Shown: positions 25,322-33,379 of the stretch, one piece after another | Numbering within the stretch: the stretch's first letter is position 1 | Layout: every line of letters begins with the position of its first letter | NCBI RefSeq assembly: GCF_017876655.1 | Contig: NZ_JAGIOK010000001.1 | Location: 1,488,001 to 1,552,000 of the forward strand | DNA: 64,000 nucleotides | Direction: 5' to 3' | Source: Microbacterium imperiale | GTDB taxonomy: Bacteria > Actinomycetota > Actinomycetes > Actinomycetales > Microbacteriaceae | Translations under genes and position numbers: made by a program | Notes under the pieces: generated by a model | What the model was told of the DNA's origin: nothing | Databases searched by the model: none | What the model saw: only the letters and a program-made list of their open reading frames with translations

Positions 25322-26896
25322 TCACCACTCTGCCGGAGAGGCCGCGGCCGGCCGCAGGCGTACCCGGTCGCCGGGCCGGGCCTGGGCCAGTCGTGCACGG
25401 CCCGCGGCGGTGACGACGCCGACGACGGGATAGCCGCCCGTGACCGGTCCGTCGACGCCGAACACGACCGGCGACCCCGACGGCGGCACCTGGATCGCCC
25501 CCGGCAGCATCCCCTCGCTCGGCAGCTCGTCCGTGCGCGCGCGTTCGAGCGGGGGCCCGTCCAGACGGATGCCGATGCGGTCCGCCTCCGCCGACACCGT
25601 CCACACCGCCTCGGCGAGCGCGCGGCGCGACGCCGTCGTGATCCAGTCGTCGCGCGGACCCGGCACGAACGGGACCTCGAGCGGGGCGGCATCCGTCGCG
25701 GCCGGCGGGAGCCCCCAGGGATGCAGCGGCAGGGCGGGGATCGCGCCGGCGGTCTCGTCGCCCGCGGCGACACGGTCGCCGGCGCGCACGGGCGCGGGCC
25801 CGAGCCCCGAGAGCGTGTCGGTCGACCGGCTGCCCGCGGCCGCGGGTGCGAGCCACCCGCCGCGCACGGCCACGTAGGCGCGGGCACCGCCGACGAGCGC
25901 GTCCATGCGCAGCTCCGCGCCCGCGGCCCAGGGATGCACGACGTACGGGTCGCACGGACGCCCGTCGATCGTCAGCGGCGCCCATCCGCCGGTGACGGCC
26001 ACGGCGAGATCGCGCTCCGCCACGGCGCGGAACCCGCCGAGCACCACCTCGATCGCGGCGGCGTCGGGGCGATTGCCGAGCAGCCGGTTCGCGAGCGCCC
26101 ACGCGGGCGGGTCGGCGGCGCCGGAGCGGGCGATGCCCTCGGCGGCGCGTCCGGGCCGGCCGGCATCCTGGAACGTCGCTCGCGCGCCGGTCGCGAGCAC
26201 CCGGATGCCGCTCCCCGGCGCCTGCGCCCCCTCGCCGCCGGCCCGCGGCCCCGCGTCGATCGCGCCGCGCCCGAGGCTGACCGGCCGAGTCGCCGCGAAG
26301 CGGACGGCGGCGCCGGGCGTCAGGAGGGCGGGGCGGTCCGCATCCGGGTCGAAGAGGACGGCGTCGGTCGTGCCGATGAGCTGCCAGCCCCCGGGGGTCT
26401 CGCGCGGGTAGGCGCCCGAGAACGGGCCGGCGAGCGCGACCGAACCGGCCGGCACGCGGGTGCGGGGCGCGGCGCGGCGGGGGACGTCGAGGTCCCAGCC
26501 GTCGCCGACGAGGTAGGCGAAGCCGGGGGCGAAGCCCGTGAACGCGACGCTCCACGCCGCGCGTTCGTGGCGCGCGACGAGGGCTTTGGGGCTCATGCCG
26601 AGCAGCCCCGCGGTCTCGGCGAGGTCGGCTCCGTCGTAGTCGACGGGAACGACGATCTCGGCCCGCGGGGGCGGCGGATCCGCGGGCGTCGCGGCCGCCC
26701 GCGCGATCCAGGCCCGCGCCCCCTCGGATGAGAGCGCGCGCGGGTCGGCGCGGACCAGCACGGTGCGCGCCGCCGGGACGATGTCGACGACGCCCCGCGG
26801 CGGGTCGGCGACGAGCCGGGCGTGCAGCGCGACGGCCGCGGCGAGGCCGTCGACCTCGACGAGGACGGCATCCGCCCCCATCCGCAGCATCCTCAT
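25322..26896 (-). CDS. pxpBC: 5-oxoprolinase subunits B and C, fused
   Basis: This 524-aa protein joins PxpB (KipI-like carboxyltransferase subdomain, about 1-205) and PxpC (KipA-like, about 220-520). PxpB hallmarks are SVAFTGFAPGFAYL and RVPAGSVALAGPFSGAYPRETPGGW; PxpC hallmarks are ATFQDAGRPG, the GGYPVVGVVT region and PSGSPVVFGVDG. With PxpA these subunits open 5-oxoproline (pyroglutamate) to glutamate using ATP. In E. coli B and C are separate genes; here a Gly/Ala linker connects them. The ATG at 26896 is 19 bp after the pxpA stop. A longer open frame upstream overlaps pxpA and is rejected. The product could also be annotated 5-oxoprolinase/urea amidolyase family. Confidence 0.9.
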   Translation of the reverse strand: MRMLRMGADAVLVEVDGLAAAVALHARLVADPPRGVVDIVPAARTVLVRADPRALSSEGARAWIARAAATPADPPPPRAEIVVPVDYDGADLAETAGLLGMSPKALVARHERAAWSVAFTGFAPGFAYLVGDGWDLDVPRRAAPRTRVPAGSVALAGPFSGAYPRETPGGWQLIGTTDAVLFDPDADRPALLTPGAAVRFAATRPVSLGRGAIDAGPRAGGEGAQAPGSGIRVLATGARATFQDAGRPGRAAEGIARSGAADPPAWALANRLLGNRPDAAAIEVVLGGFRAVAERDLAVAVTGGWAPLTIDGRPCDPYVVHPWAAGAELRMDALVGGARAYVAVRGGWLAPAAAGSRSTDTLSGLGPAPVRAGDRVAAGDETAGAIPALPLHPWGLPPAATDAAPLEVPFVPGPRDDWITTASRRALAEAVWTVSAEADRIGIRLDGPPLERARTDELPSEGMLPGAIQVPPSGSPVVFGVDGPVTGGYPVVGVVTAAGRARLAQARPGDRVRLRPAAASPAEW

Positions 26897-26915
26897 CGGA
26901 GCGCCGCCGCGGTGT

Positions 26916-27662
26916 TCACCAGGGCGCACGGACGTCGACTCCCGCGGCGTCCAGCGCCGCGCGCACGGCACGGGCCATCGCGACCGCCCCGGGCGAGTCG
27001 CCGTGCACGCACAGCGACACCGCGTCGCTGTGCACGGGCTCGCCCGTCACCGCGACCACGACTCCCTCGGCGGCGAGCCGGAGCGCGCGCTCGGCGACCG
27101 CGTCGGGGTCGTCCAGGAGGGCGCCGGGCTCTCCGCGCGGAACGAGTCCGCCGCCGGGGAGGTACCCCCGATCGAGGAACGCCTCGTGCCGGAACGGCAG
27201 CCCCGTCGCGGCCGTCGCCGACGCGATCTCGCCGCCCAGACCCAGGATCGGCACGGCCCGGCCGAGCTGTGCCGAGAGGTCGGCCACGGCTCCCGCGACC
27301 GCCGCCGCCGTCGCGGGGTCGTCGGTCGCCGCGTGATAGAGCGCGCCGTGCGGCTTGACGTAGCGGATGTCGCCGCCCGCGGCCACGAGCGCGGCGAGCT
27401 GGTCGCGTACCTGCCCGCGCAGCACCGCGGCGTCGACCGCGATGCGCACGCGTCCGAAGCCGGCGCGGTCGAGATACGACGGATGCGCGCCCACCGCGAC
27501 CCCGGCGGCGGCGGCGCCGGCGACGGCCGCACGCATCGAGGCGGCGTCGCCGGCGTGACCGCCGCACGCGATCGAGGCGCTCGAGACCACCGCGAACATC
27601 GCCGCGTCGTCGGCGGTGGGGACGCCGTCGACCGTCTCGCCCAGGTCGGCGTTGAGATCCAT
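26916..27662 (-). CDS. pxpA: 5-oxoprolinase subunit A (LamB/YcsF family)
   Basis: PxpA (248 aa) works with PxpBC in ATP-dependent hydrolysis of 5-oxoproline. The N-terminus MDLNADLGET, the SIACGGHAGD motif, GAHPSYLDRAGFGR and KPHGALYH are all family signatures. It is the first gene of a two-gene unit. The ATG lies 6 nt after TAGCGT, so it is probably leaderless, and a palindrome immediately upstream (27681-27696) lies between it and the divergent ATPase gene. Confidence 0.94.
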   Translation of the reverse strand: MDLNADLGETVDGVPTADDAAMFAVVSSASIACGGHAGDAASMRAAVAGAAAAGVAVGAHPSYLDRAGFGRVRIAVDAAVLRGQVRDQLAALVAAGGDIRYVKPHGALYHAATDDPATAAAVAGAVADLSAQLGRAVPILGLGGEIASATAATGLPFRHEAFLDRGYLPGGGLVPRGEPGALLDDPDAVAERALRLAAEGVVVAVTGEPVHSDAVSLCVHGDSPGAVAMARAVRAALDAAGVDVRAPW

Positions 27663-27668
27663 GTCACA

Positions 27669-27674
27669 ACGCTA
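27669..27674 (-). promoter_or_regulatory. -10 element TAGCGT of pxpA, leaderless start
   Basis: TAGCGT ends 6 nt before the pxpA ATG. The palindrome 27681-27696 lies directly upstream of it, in the -35 and spacer position. Confidence 0.55.
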
Positions 27675-27680
27675 GCCCGC

Positions 27681-27696
27681 GTTACGTCGATGTAAC
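27681..27696. promoter_or_regulatory. Putative operator between pxpA and the transporter ATPase
   Basis: GTTACGTCGATGTAAC is a 16-bp palindrome with one mismatched pair around a TCGA centre. It lies 19 bp before pxpA and 52 bp before the divergent ABC ATPase gene. A related sequence (ATTACATCGATGT) precedes the transporter's binding-protein gene at 33311. The cognate regulator is not identified. Confidence 0.5.
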
Positions 27697-27747
27697 GGCT
27701 CGCGTGGGGGCGATGCGTTCGGGCCCGCGGCCGGGCAGGATGGGCAG

Positions 27748-29439
27748 ATGACAGACTCCCCCACTCCCCTGCTGCGGGTGCGCGACATGGCCGTCGACTT
27801 CCGCACGCTCGAGGGCCCCGTCCACGCCGTCGAAGGCGTCGACCTGGAGATCTCGGCCGGCGAGACGGTCGCGATCGTCGGCGAGTCCGGCTCGGGCAAG
27901 TCCACGACGGCGATGGCGGTCATCGGCCTGCTGCCCGGGAACGGGCGCGTCGTGCGCGGCAGCATCCAGCTCGACGGTCAGGAACTCGTCGGAGCGTCCG
28001 AGAGCACGATGCGCGGCATCCGCGGCGGATCGATCGGCCTGGTGCCGCAGGACCCGATGTCGAACCTCAACCCGGTGTCGAAGATCGGCACGCAGGTCGC
28101 TGAGACGCTGCTCGCGCACGGGCTCGCCACGACCAAGGACGTCGACCGCAAGGTCGTCGAGACCCTCGCCGCCGCCGGCCTGCCCGACGCCGCCGAGCGC
28201 GCCAAGCAGTACCCGCACGAGTTCTCGGGCGGCATGCGCCAGCGCGCGCTCATCGCGATCGGCCTCGCCTGCAACCCGCGGCTGCTCATCGCGGACGAGC
28301 CCACGAGCGCCCTCGACGTCACGGTGCAGAAGACGATCCTCGACCAGCTCGGCCGCATGACCGGCGAGCTCGGCACCTCGGTGCTGCTCATCACCCACGA
28401 CCTCGGGCTCGCCGCCGAGCGCGCCGCGCGCGTCGTCGTGATGCACCGCGGGCGCATCGTCGAGCAGGGCCCCGCCCGGCAGATCCTCGAGGACCCGCAG
28501 CAGCCGTACACCCAGGCGCTCGTGAAGGCCGCGCCCTCGGTCGCCGCGGTGCGCCTGCGCCCCGATGCCTACCGCCCGGCGGCATCCGTCGGCGCCCCGG
28601 CATCCGTCGGCGCCCCGGCATCCGTCGGCGCCCCGGCATCCGCACCGGCAGCCGGCAACATCGTCGAGATCGAGAACCTCACCAAGCTCTACAAGATCCG
28701 CGGCAAGAAGGAGGACTTCGCCGCCGTCCGCGACGTCTCGCTCGCGATCCCCCGCGGCGAGACGGTCGCGATCGTCGGCGAGTCCGGCTCGGGCAAGACC
28801 ACGACGGCACGGATGCTGCTGAAGGTCATCGAGCCGACCTCGGGCAGCATCCGCTACGAGGGCCAGGATGTCGCCGGGCTCAGCGGTGCGAAGCTGCGCG
28901 AGTTCCGCCAGAAGGTGCAGCCGATCTTCCAGGACCCCTACTCGTCGCTGAACCCCATGTTCACGATCGAGCGGATCATCGGTGAGCCCCTCGACTTCTA
29001 CAAGCGCGGCTCGTCGAAGGATCGTGCCGCACGCGTGCGCTCGCTGCTCGACGACGTCGCGCTGCCCCAGAGCATGCTGCGCCGCTACCCCTCCGAGCTG
29101 TCGGGCGGCCAGCGGCAGCGCGTCGCGATCGCACGCGCCCTCGCCCTCAGCCCCGAGCTCATCGTGTGCGACGAGCCGGTGTCAGCGCTCGACGTGCTCG
29201 TGCAGGACCAGATCCTCACGCTCCTGCGCGACCTGCAGAGCGAATACGGGCTCAGCTACCTGTTCATCTCGCACGACCTGGCCGTCGTCCGCCTCATCTC
29301 GGACTACGTCTGCGTCATGAAGGACGGCGCGCTCGTCGAAGCCGCCTCGAGCGAGGAGATCTTCACCAATCCGCGCGACCCGTACACGCGCCGGCTGCTG
29401 TCGTCGATCCCCGGCAACGAGCTCGACATCGCCTCCTGA
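27748..29439 (+). CDS. Dipeptide/oligopeptide ABC transporter, fused double ATPase (DppD-DppF type)
   Basis: This 563-aa protein has two complete ATP-binding domains. The first has Walker A GESGSGKST (Lys 51), signature SGGMRQRA and Walker B LIADEPTSALD; the second has GESGSGKTT near 344-352, signature LSGGQRQRV and Walker B IVCDEPVSALD. Both carry the FQDP/PQDP and C-terminal motifs of peptide-type ATPases. The linker contains three exact SVGAPA repeats. The two permeases and the binding protein that it presumably serves lie on the opposite strand, convergent with it. CAGGAT stands 6 nt before the ATG. The substrate could be dipeptides or pyroglutamyl peptides; nickel or other solutes cannot be excluded. 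Confidence 0.9.
   Translation: MTDSPTPLLRVRDMAVDFRTLEGPVHAVEGVDLEISAGETVAIVGESGSGKSTTAMAVIGLLPGNGRVVRGSIQLDGQELVGASESTMRGIRGGSIGLVPQDPMSNLNPVSKIGTQVAETLLAHGLATTKDVDRKVVETLAAAGLPDAAERAKQYPHEFSGGMRQRALIAIGLACNPRLLIADEPTSALDVTVQKTILDQLGRMTGELGTSVLLITHDLGLAAERAARVVVMHRGRIVEQGPARQILEDPQQPYTQALVKAAPSVAAVRLRPDAYRPAASVGAPASVGAPASVGAPASAPAAGNIVEIENLTKLYKIRGKKEDFAAVRDVSLAIPRGETVAIVGESGSGKTTTARMLLKVIEPTSGSIRYEGQDVAGLSGAKLREFRQKVQPIFQDPYSSLNPMFTIERIIGEPLDFYKRGSSKDRAARVRSLLDDVALPQSMLRRYPSELSGGQRQRVAIARALALSPELIVCDEPVSALDVLVQDQILTLLRDLQSEYGLSYLFISHDLAVVRLISDYVCVMKDGALVEAASSEEIFTNPRDPYTRRLLSSIPGNELDIAS
28581..28634 (+). repeat. Three perfect 18-bp tandem repeats in the ATPase linker
   Basis: GGCATCCGTCGGCGCCCC is repeated three times in register, followed by a partial fourth copy (GGCATCCG). 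It encodes SVGAPA repeats between the two ATPase domains. Each unit begins with the octamer that is common across the window. Confidence 0.9.
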
Positions 29440-29454
29440 CCCGGACGGACGGGA

Positions 29455-29491
29455 AACGCCCCGCGCACCGCAGATGCGGGCGCGGGGCGTT
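29455..29491. terminator. Bidirectional terminator between the two transporter units
   Basis: AACGCCCCGCGC (29455-29466) pairs with GCGCGGGGCGTT (29480-29491), a 12-bp perfect stem with a 13-nt loop, between the convergent stops at 29439 and 29510. Confidence 0.8.
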
Positions 29492-29509
29492 CTCGTGGTG
29501 CCGGAGGGT

Positions 29510-30463
29510 TCAGCGGGCGCGGGTGCGGGGATCCATGGCCTCGCGCAGCGACTCGCCCAGCAGGGTGAAGCCGAGCGCGGTGATCATGATGCACAGGCCC
29601 GGCAGGAACGCCAGCCACGGCGCGATGGCGAGCTCGCTCTGCGCATAGGTGAGCATGCGTCCCCACTCCGCCGTGGCCGCTCCCCCGCCGCCGAGGCCGA
29701 GGAACGACAGCGCCGCAGCGTCGATGACGGCGGTGGCGAGCGTCAGGGTGCCCTGCACGATGACCGGGCCGAGACTGTTGGGCAGCACGTGGCTCATGGT
29801 GATCTTGCCGCGTCCGAGACCCAGGGTCTGAGCCGACAGGATGTAGTCGGCGCTGCGCTGCTGCAGCATGGACGCCCGCAGCAGGCGGGCGAAGATCGGC
29901 ACCTGCGATGCTCCGATGGCGATCATGATGGCCAGCTGCGACTGGCCCAGGATCGCGGCGATCGACACCGCCAGCAGCAGGTTCGGCACCGACAGCAGGA
30001 TGTCGACGAAGCGCATGACGATCGTGTCGACCCAGCCGCCGAACATGCCGGCGATCAGGCCAAGCAGCATGCCGCCGGCCAGACCGAACGCCGTCGAGAT
30101 GACGCCGATGAGCAGCGAGGCGCGCGCGCCCCAGATGAGCTTCGACAACACGTCGCCGCCGAAACGGTCGAGCCCGAGCGGGAAGCCGGCGATCTCGCCG
30201 GGCCCGGGGATGTGCGTCGGCGTCACCTCACGGGCACCCGGGAGCGCCGTCTCGGGATACGGCGCGAGCCACGGCGCGAGGATCGCCACGAGCAGGAACA
30301 GCAGCACGATCGCGGCGCCGATCCAGGCGACCGGGTTGCGGCGCAGCCGCGCGAACACGTCGTGCCAGAAGCCGCCGCCGGTGCGCGCTTCGAGCACCTC
30401 GTGCTCCGCGGCAGCGGTGGCGGGGCCGCCACCGGGGGCGGGAGGGAGCGCGTTGGTGCTCAT
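29510..30463 (-). CDS. Dipeptide-type ABC transporter permease (DppC-like)
   Basis: This 317-aa inner-membrane permease has a DppC-type N-terminus (FWHDVFARLRRNPVAWIG) and the first helix near residues 46-70. The BPD_transp_1 core contains RASLLIGVISTAFGL, and the EAA loop lies around SADYILSAQTLGLGRGKITMSHVLPN. Its ATG overlaps the DppB-like stop as ATGA, so the two permeases are co-translated. The longer upstream open frame overlaps the other permease and is rejected. Confidence 0.9.
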   Translation of the reverse strand: MSTNALPPAPGGGPATAAAEHEVLEARTGGGFWHDVFARLRRNPVAWIGAAIVLLFLLVAILAPWLAPYPETALPGAREVTPTHIPGPGEIAGFPLGLDRFGGDVLSKLIWGARASLLIGVISTAFGLAGGMLLGLIAGMFGGWVDTIVMRFVDILLSVPNLLLAVSIAAILGQSQLAIMIAIGASQVPIFARLLRASMLQQRSADYILSAQTLGLGRGKITMSHVLPNSLGPVIVQGTLTLATAVIDAAALSFLGLGGGGAATAEWGRMLTYAQSELAIAPWLAFLPGLCIMITALGFTLLGESLREAMDPRTRAR

Positions 30464-31464
30464 GAGACCCTCACTCTCGGGTCGATCAGGCTGTACGACA
30501 CATCGACGATCAGGTTGATGAGCGCGTAGATGATCGCGATGAAGATGATGAAGCCCTGCAGCACCGGGAAGTCGCGGGCCGTGATCGCGCGGGCCAGGAA
30601 CGAGCCGATGCCCGGGAAGGCGAACACCGTCTCGGTCAGGATCGCACCGGCCAGCAGCAGTCCGACCTGCAGGCCCACCGTCGTGGCGACCGGCAGCATC
30701 GCGTTGCGCAGGATGAACCTGCCGCGCAGCGTCCGCCGCGCGATGCCCTTCGCGCGCCCCGTGCGCACGTAGTCGGAGTTCTGCACCTCGAGCACCGAGG
30801 CGCGGGTGATGCGGACGATGATCGCGAGCGGGATCGTGCCGAGGGCGAGCGCCGGCAGGATCAGGTGCAGCACGGCATCCCACGCCGCGTCGAGCTCGCC
30901 CGTGAGCAGCCCGTCGAGGACGTAGAAGTTCGTGTAGTGCGTCGCGTCGATGCGCGGGTCCTGACGCCCGTCCGAGGGCAGCCAGCCGAGCTGCACCGCG
31001 AAGACGTACTTGAGCATGAACGCCAGGAAGAACACCGGGATGGTGACGCCGACGAGGCTCAGCACGACGGCGAGGTGGTCGCTGACCTTGCCGTAGTGGC
31101 GCGCGGCGAGGTACCCCAGCGGGATGCCGATGCCGACCGCGAAGATGAGGGCCGCGACCGAGAGCTCGATCGTGGCGGGGAAGCGGCGCAGGAACTCCTC
31201 GACGACGGGCCGGCCCGTCTCGATGGAGGAGCCGAAGTCGCCGGTGAGCAGACGCCCCATGTAGGTGACGTACTGCTCGAGGATCGGGCGGTTGAACCCG
31301 TACAGCTCGTTGATCCGCTCGATCGCGGCGGGGGTCGCCTTCTCGCCCAGGAGGGCGACGGCGGGTCCGCCGGGAAGAGCGCGGACCCAGAGGAACAGGA
31401 GGATGCTGAGGCCCAGAAGGGTCGGGATCAGCAAAAGCAGCCGGTGGCCGATGGTTCGCAGCAA
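30460..31464 (-). CDS. Dipeptide-type ABC transporter permease (DppB-like)
   Basis: This 334-aa permease has six membrane segments: the first near 10-28, then the periplasmic loop with PGGPAVALLGEKATPAAIERI, and the core with EAA motif around SDYVRTGRAKGIARRTLRGR. The start codon appears to be TTG (MLRTIGHRLLLL), preceded only by a weak GAAAGA. It lies 80 bp after the binding-protein gene, with a stable hairpin between, which usually lowers expression of permeases relative to the binding protein. Confidence 0.9.
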   Translation of the reverse strand: MLRTIGHRLLLLIPTLLGLSILLFLWVRALPGGPAVALLGEKATPAAIERINELYGFNRPILEQYVTYMGRLLTGDFGSSIETGRPVVEEFLRRFPATIELSVAALIFAVGIGIPLGYLAARHYGKVSDHLAVVLSLVGVTIPVFFLAFMLKYVFAVQLGWLPSDGRQDPRIDATHYTNFYVLDGLLTGELDAAWDAVLHLILPALALGTIPLAIIVRITRASVLEVQNSDYVRTGRAKGIARRTLRGRFILRNAMLPVATTVGLQVGLLLAGAILTETVFAFPGIGSFLARAITARDFPVLQGFIIFIAIIYALINLIVDVSYSLIDPRVRVS

Positions 31465-31487
31465 CGCGGAATCTTTCGGTGAGGAGT

Positions 31488-31526
31488 GCGGGGCGGGCTC
31501 GCGCCCGGGACGGTCGCCCGCCCCGC
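31488..31526 (-). terminator. Hairpin between binding-protein and permease genes
   Basis: GCGGGGCGGGC (31488-31498) and GCCCGCCCCGC (31516-31526) form a perfect 11-bp stem with a 17-nt loop, 18 bp after the binding-protein stop. It is likely a partial terminator or a 3'-end stabiliser for the binding-protein mRNA. Confidence 0.6.
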
Positions 31527-31544
31527 GTGGTCAGCGGATCGCCG

Positions 31545-33218
31545 TCACTCGGTCAGGACGATGTCCGTGAAGACCTCGTCGTTGACCGGGCTGGCCGGGT
31601 AGCTCTCGACCCGCGGCGCGAAGGCCAGGGTCGGGGCCGGGTGGGCCAGCGGAACGCCGGGGATGAACTCGGCGACCTGCTCGTTGATCTGCTCGTAGAG
31701 AGCGGTCTGCTCCTCGAGGTTCGGCACGCCGCGGGCCTCGTTCAGGGCCGCGAACAGCTCGGGGTTGTCGAAGCCCCACTCCGCCGAGGCTGCTCCGAAG
31801 AACACGCCGACGAAGTTGTCGGTGTCGTTGTAGTCACCGGTCCAGCCCAGGAGGTGGATGCCGTGGTCCGGCGTGCCGGTGATCTTGTCGAGGTAGTCGG
31901 GGCTCCAGGCATCCGTCTGCGGCGTCAGCTGCACGCCGACCTCGGTCAGCTGGGTCGAGATGACCGTCGCGATCTGCTCGGGGTCCGGCATGTACGGGCG
32001 CGAGACGTTGACCGGGTAGTTGAACGTCAGCGAGAGCGGGTTGGCCTCGGTGTAGCCGGCCTCGGCGAGCAGCGCCTTGGCCTGCTCGGGGTCGTACTCG
32101 TACGTCGTGACGTCCTCGTTGTAGCCGTTGACACTGTCGGGCATGAACTGGGTCGCGACCTCGGTGCCCTCGGGGAGGACCTGCGAGATGAGCGCTTCCT
32201 TGTCGATCGCGTGCGACAGGGCCTGACGGACGCGGACGTCCTGCAGCTCGGGCTGCGCCTGGTTGAACGCGAGGTAGAGGATCGTGAACGGCGGGCGCGA
32301 GACCATCGTGAAGCCGGCCTCTTCGAGCGCGGCGGTGTCGGCCGGGCCGACCAGGTCGTAGCCGTCGATCGAGCCGGCCTCGAGGGCCTGGCGACGCGCG
32401 GTCGGGTCGTCGATGACGCGGAAGATGATGTTGGTCACCTGACCCGCCTCGCCCCAGTAGTCGTCGTACGCCGAGAGGGTGAGCTCCTCACCGGGCGACC
32501 ACTCGTCGAACTTGTAGGGGCCGGTGCCGGTGGGGTGGCCCGCGCCGTACTCCGACAGGGACGGCGCCTCCTCGGTGCCGCCGATCTCATCGGCGCCGTA
32601 CTCCTCGAGCGCCGTGGGGCTCTGCATCGCGAAGGCGGGCAGCGAGAGCGCCGGGATGAAGCCGGCGAACGGCTGCTTGAGCGTCACCGTGGCCTTGAGC
32701 TCGTCGTCGGCGGTGCACGACTCGTACACGGCGGTGTCGGGGGTCTCGACGTAGCCGCGGAAGAGCTTGCCGTAGTAGTACGACAGCGCCTCGCTGGCGG
32801 CGAGGCCGGTCCAGTTGTACCAGCGGTCGAAGTTGGCGCACACGGCTTCGGCGTTGAAGGGGGTGCCGTCGTGGAACGTCACACCCTCCTTCAGCTGGAA
32901 CGTGTGCGTCAGGCCGTCCTCGGACGACTCCCAGCTCTCGGCGAGCAGCGGCGCCGGGTCGGCCGTGCCGGGCTCGGTGCCGACGAGGCCTTCGAAGATC
33001 TGGCGCGAGACGCGGAACGTCTCGCCGTCCTGGGCGAAGGCCGGGTCGAGGTTGGCCGGGTCGGCGGAGGCCGCGAAGACGAAGGTGCCGTCGACGTCGG
33101 AGGCGGCATCCGTCTCGCCGCCACCTCCGCGCTGGCTGGTGCACGCCGAGAGGGCGAGGGCGCCGACGGCGACCACCGCCAGACCCGCGAGCGCGCGCTT
33201 CCGAGGAGTGGAGAGCAT
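31545..33218 (-). CDS. Peptide ABC transporter substrate-binding lipoprotein (SBP_bac_5 family)
   Basis: This 557-aa protein starts at the ATG 33218 (MLSTPRKRALAGL), preceded by AAAGGGA. A lipobox LSAC puts the lipidated Cys at residue 26. The mature protein shows the DppA/OppA pattern: TFVFAASADPANLDPAF, the signature region with TFQLKEGVTFHDGTPFNAEAV, and VRQALSHAIDKEALI. It binds the substrate outside the cell and delivers it to the two permeases encoded downstream. A possible operator lies about 95 bp upstream, near a -10-like TATAGG. Confidence 0.93.
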   Translation of the reverse strand: MLSTPRKRALAGLAVVAVGALALSACTSQRGGGGETDAASDVDGTFVFAASADPANLDPAFAQDGETFRVSRQIFEGLVGTEPGTADPAPLLAESWESSEDGLTHTFQLKEGVTFHDGTPFNAEAVCANFDRWYNWTGLAASEALSYYYGKLFRGYVETPDTAVYESCTADDELKATVTLKQPFAGFIPALSLPAFAMQSPTALEEYGADEIGGTEEAPSLSEYGAGHPTGTGPYKFDEWSPGEELTLSAYDDYWGEAGQVTNIIFRVIDDPTARRQALEAGSIDGYDLVGPADTAALEEAGFTMVSRPPFTILYLAFNQAQPELQDVRVRQALSHAIDKEALISQVLPEGTEVATQFMPDSVNGYNEDVTTYEYDPEQAKALLAEAGYTEANPLSLTFNYPVNVSRPYMPDPEQIATVISTQLTEVGVQLTPQTDAWSPDYLDKITGTPDHGIHLLGWTGDYNDTDNFVGVFFGAASAEWGFDNPELFAALNEARGVPNLEEQTALYEQINEQVAEFIPGVPLAHPAPTLAFAPRVESYPASPVNDEVFTDIVLTE

Positions 33219-33310
33219 GGGGGTGTCCCTTTCTGAGGTCCGGAGCGGGCCCACCGCGGCGCGCTCCGAGGTAATGCGTTTGAACCTATACGGGCCGGAG
33301 GGTCGAAGTC

Positions 33311-33326
33311 ATTACATCGATGTCTC
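33311..33326. promoter_or_regulatory. Putative operator upstream of the binding-protein gene
   Basis: ATTACATCGATGTCTC has the palindromic ACATCGATGT core and matches GTTACGTCGATGTAAC at 27681 in 12 of 16 positions. It covers the likely -35 region of the minus-strand promoter (TATAGG at 33291-33296). Confidence 0.45.
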
Positions 33327-33367
33327 GATCGTGTTTCGACTGCGCAGAACGGCCCGGCCCCTGCCAG

Positions 33368-33373
33368 TAGCGT
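33368..33373 (+). promoter_or_regulatory. -10 element TAGCGT, leaderless start
   Basis: TAGCGT ends 6 nt before the ATG of the spermidine-synthase-like gene, with no clear ribosome binding site. Confidence 0.5.
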
Positions 33374-33379
33374 TGAGGA

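Noticed and set aside
28574..28645. CRISPR-like array from the regular repeats
   Set aside because: Repeats are 18-bp tandem units without spacers and are translated in frame.
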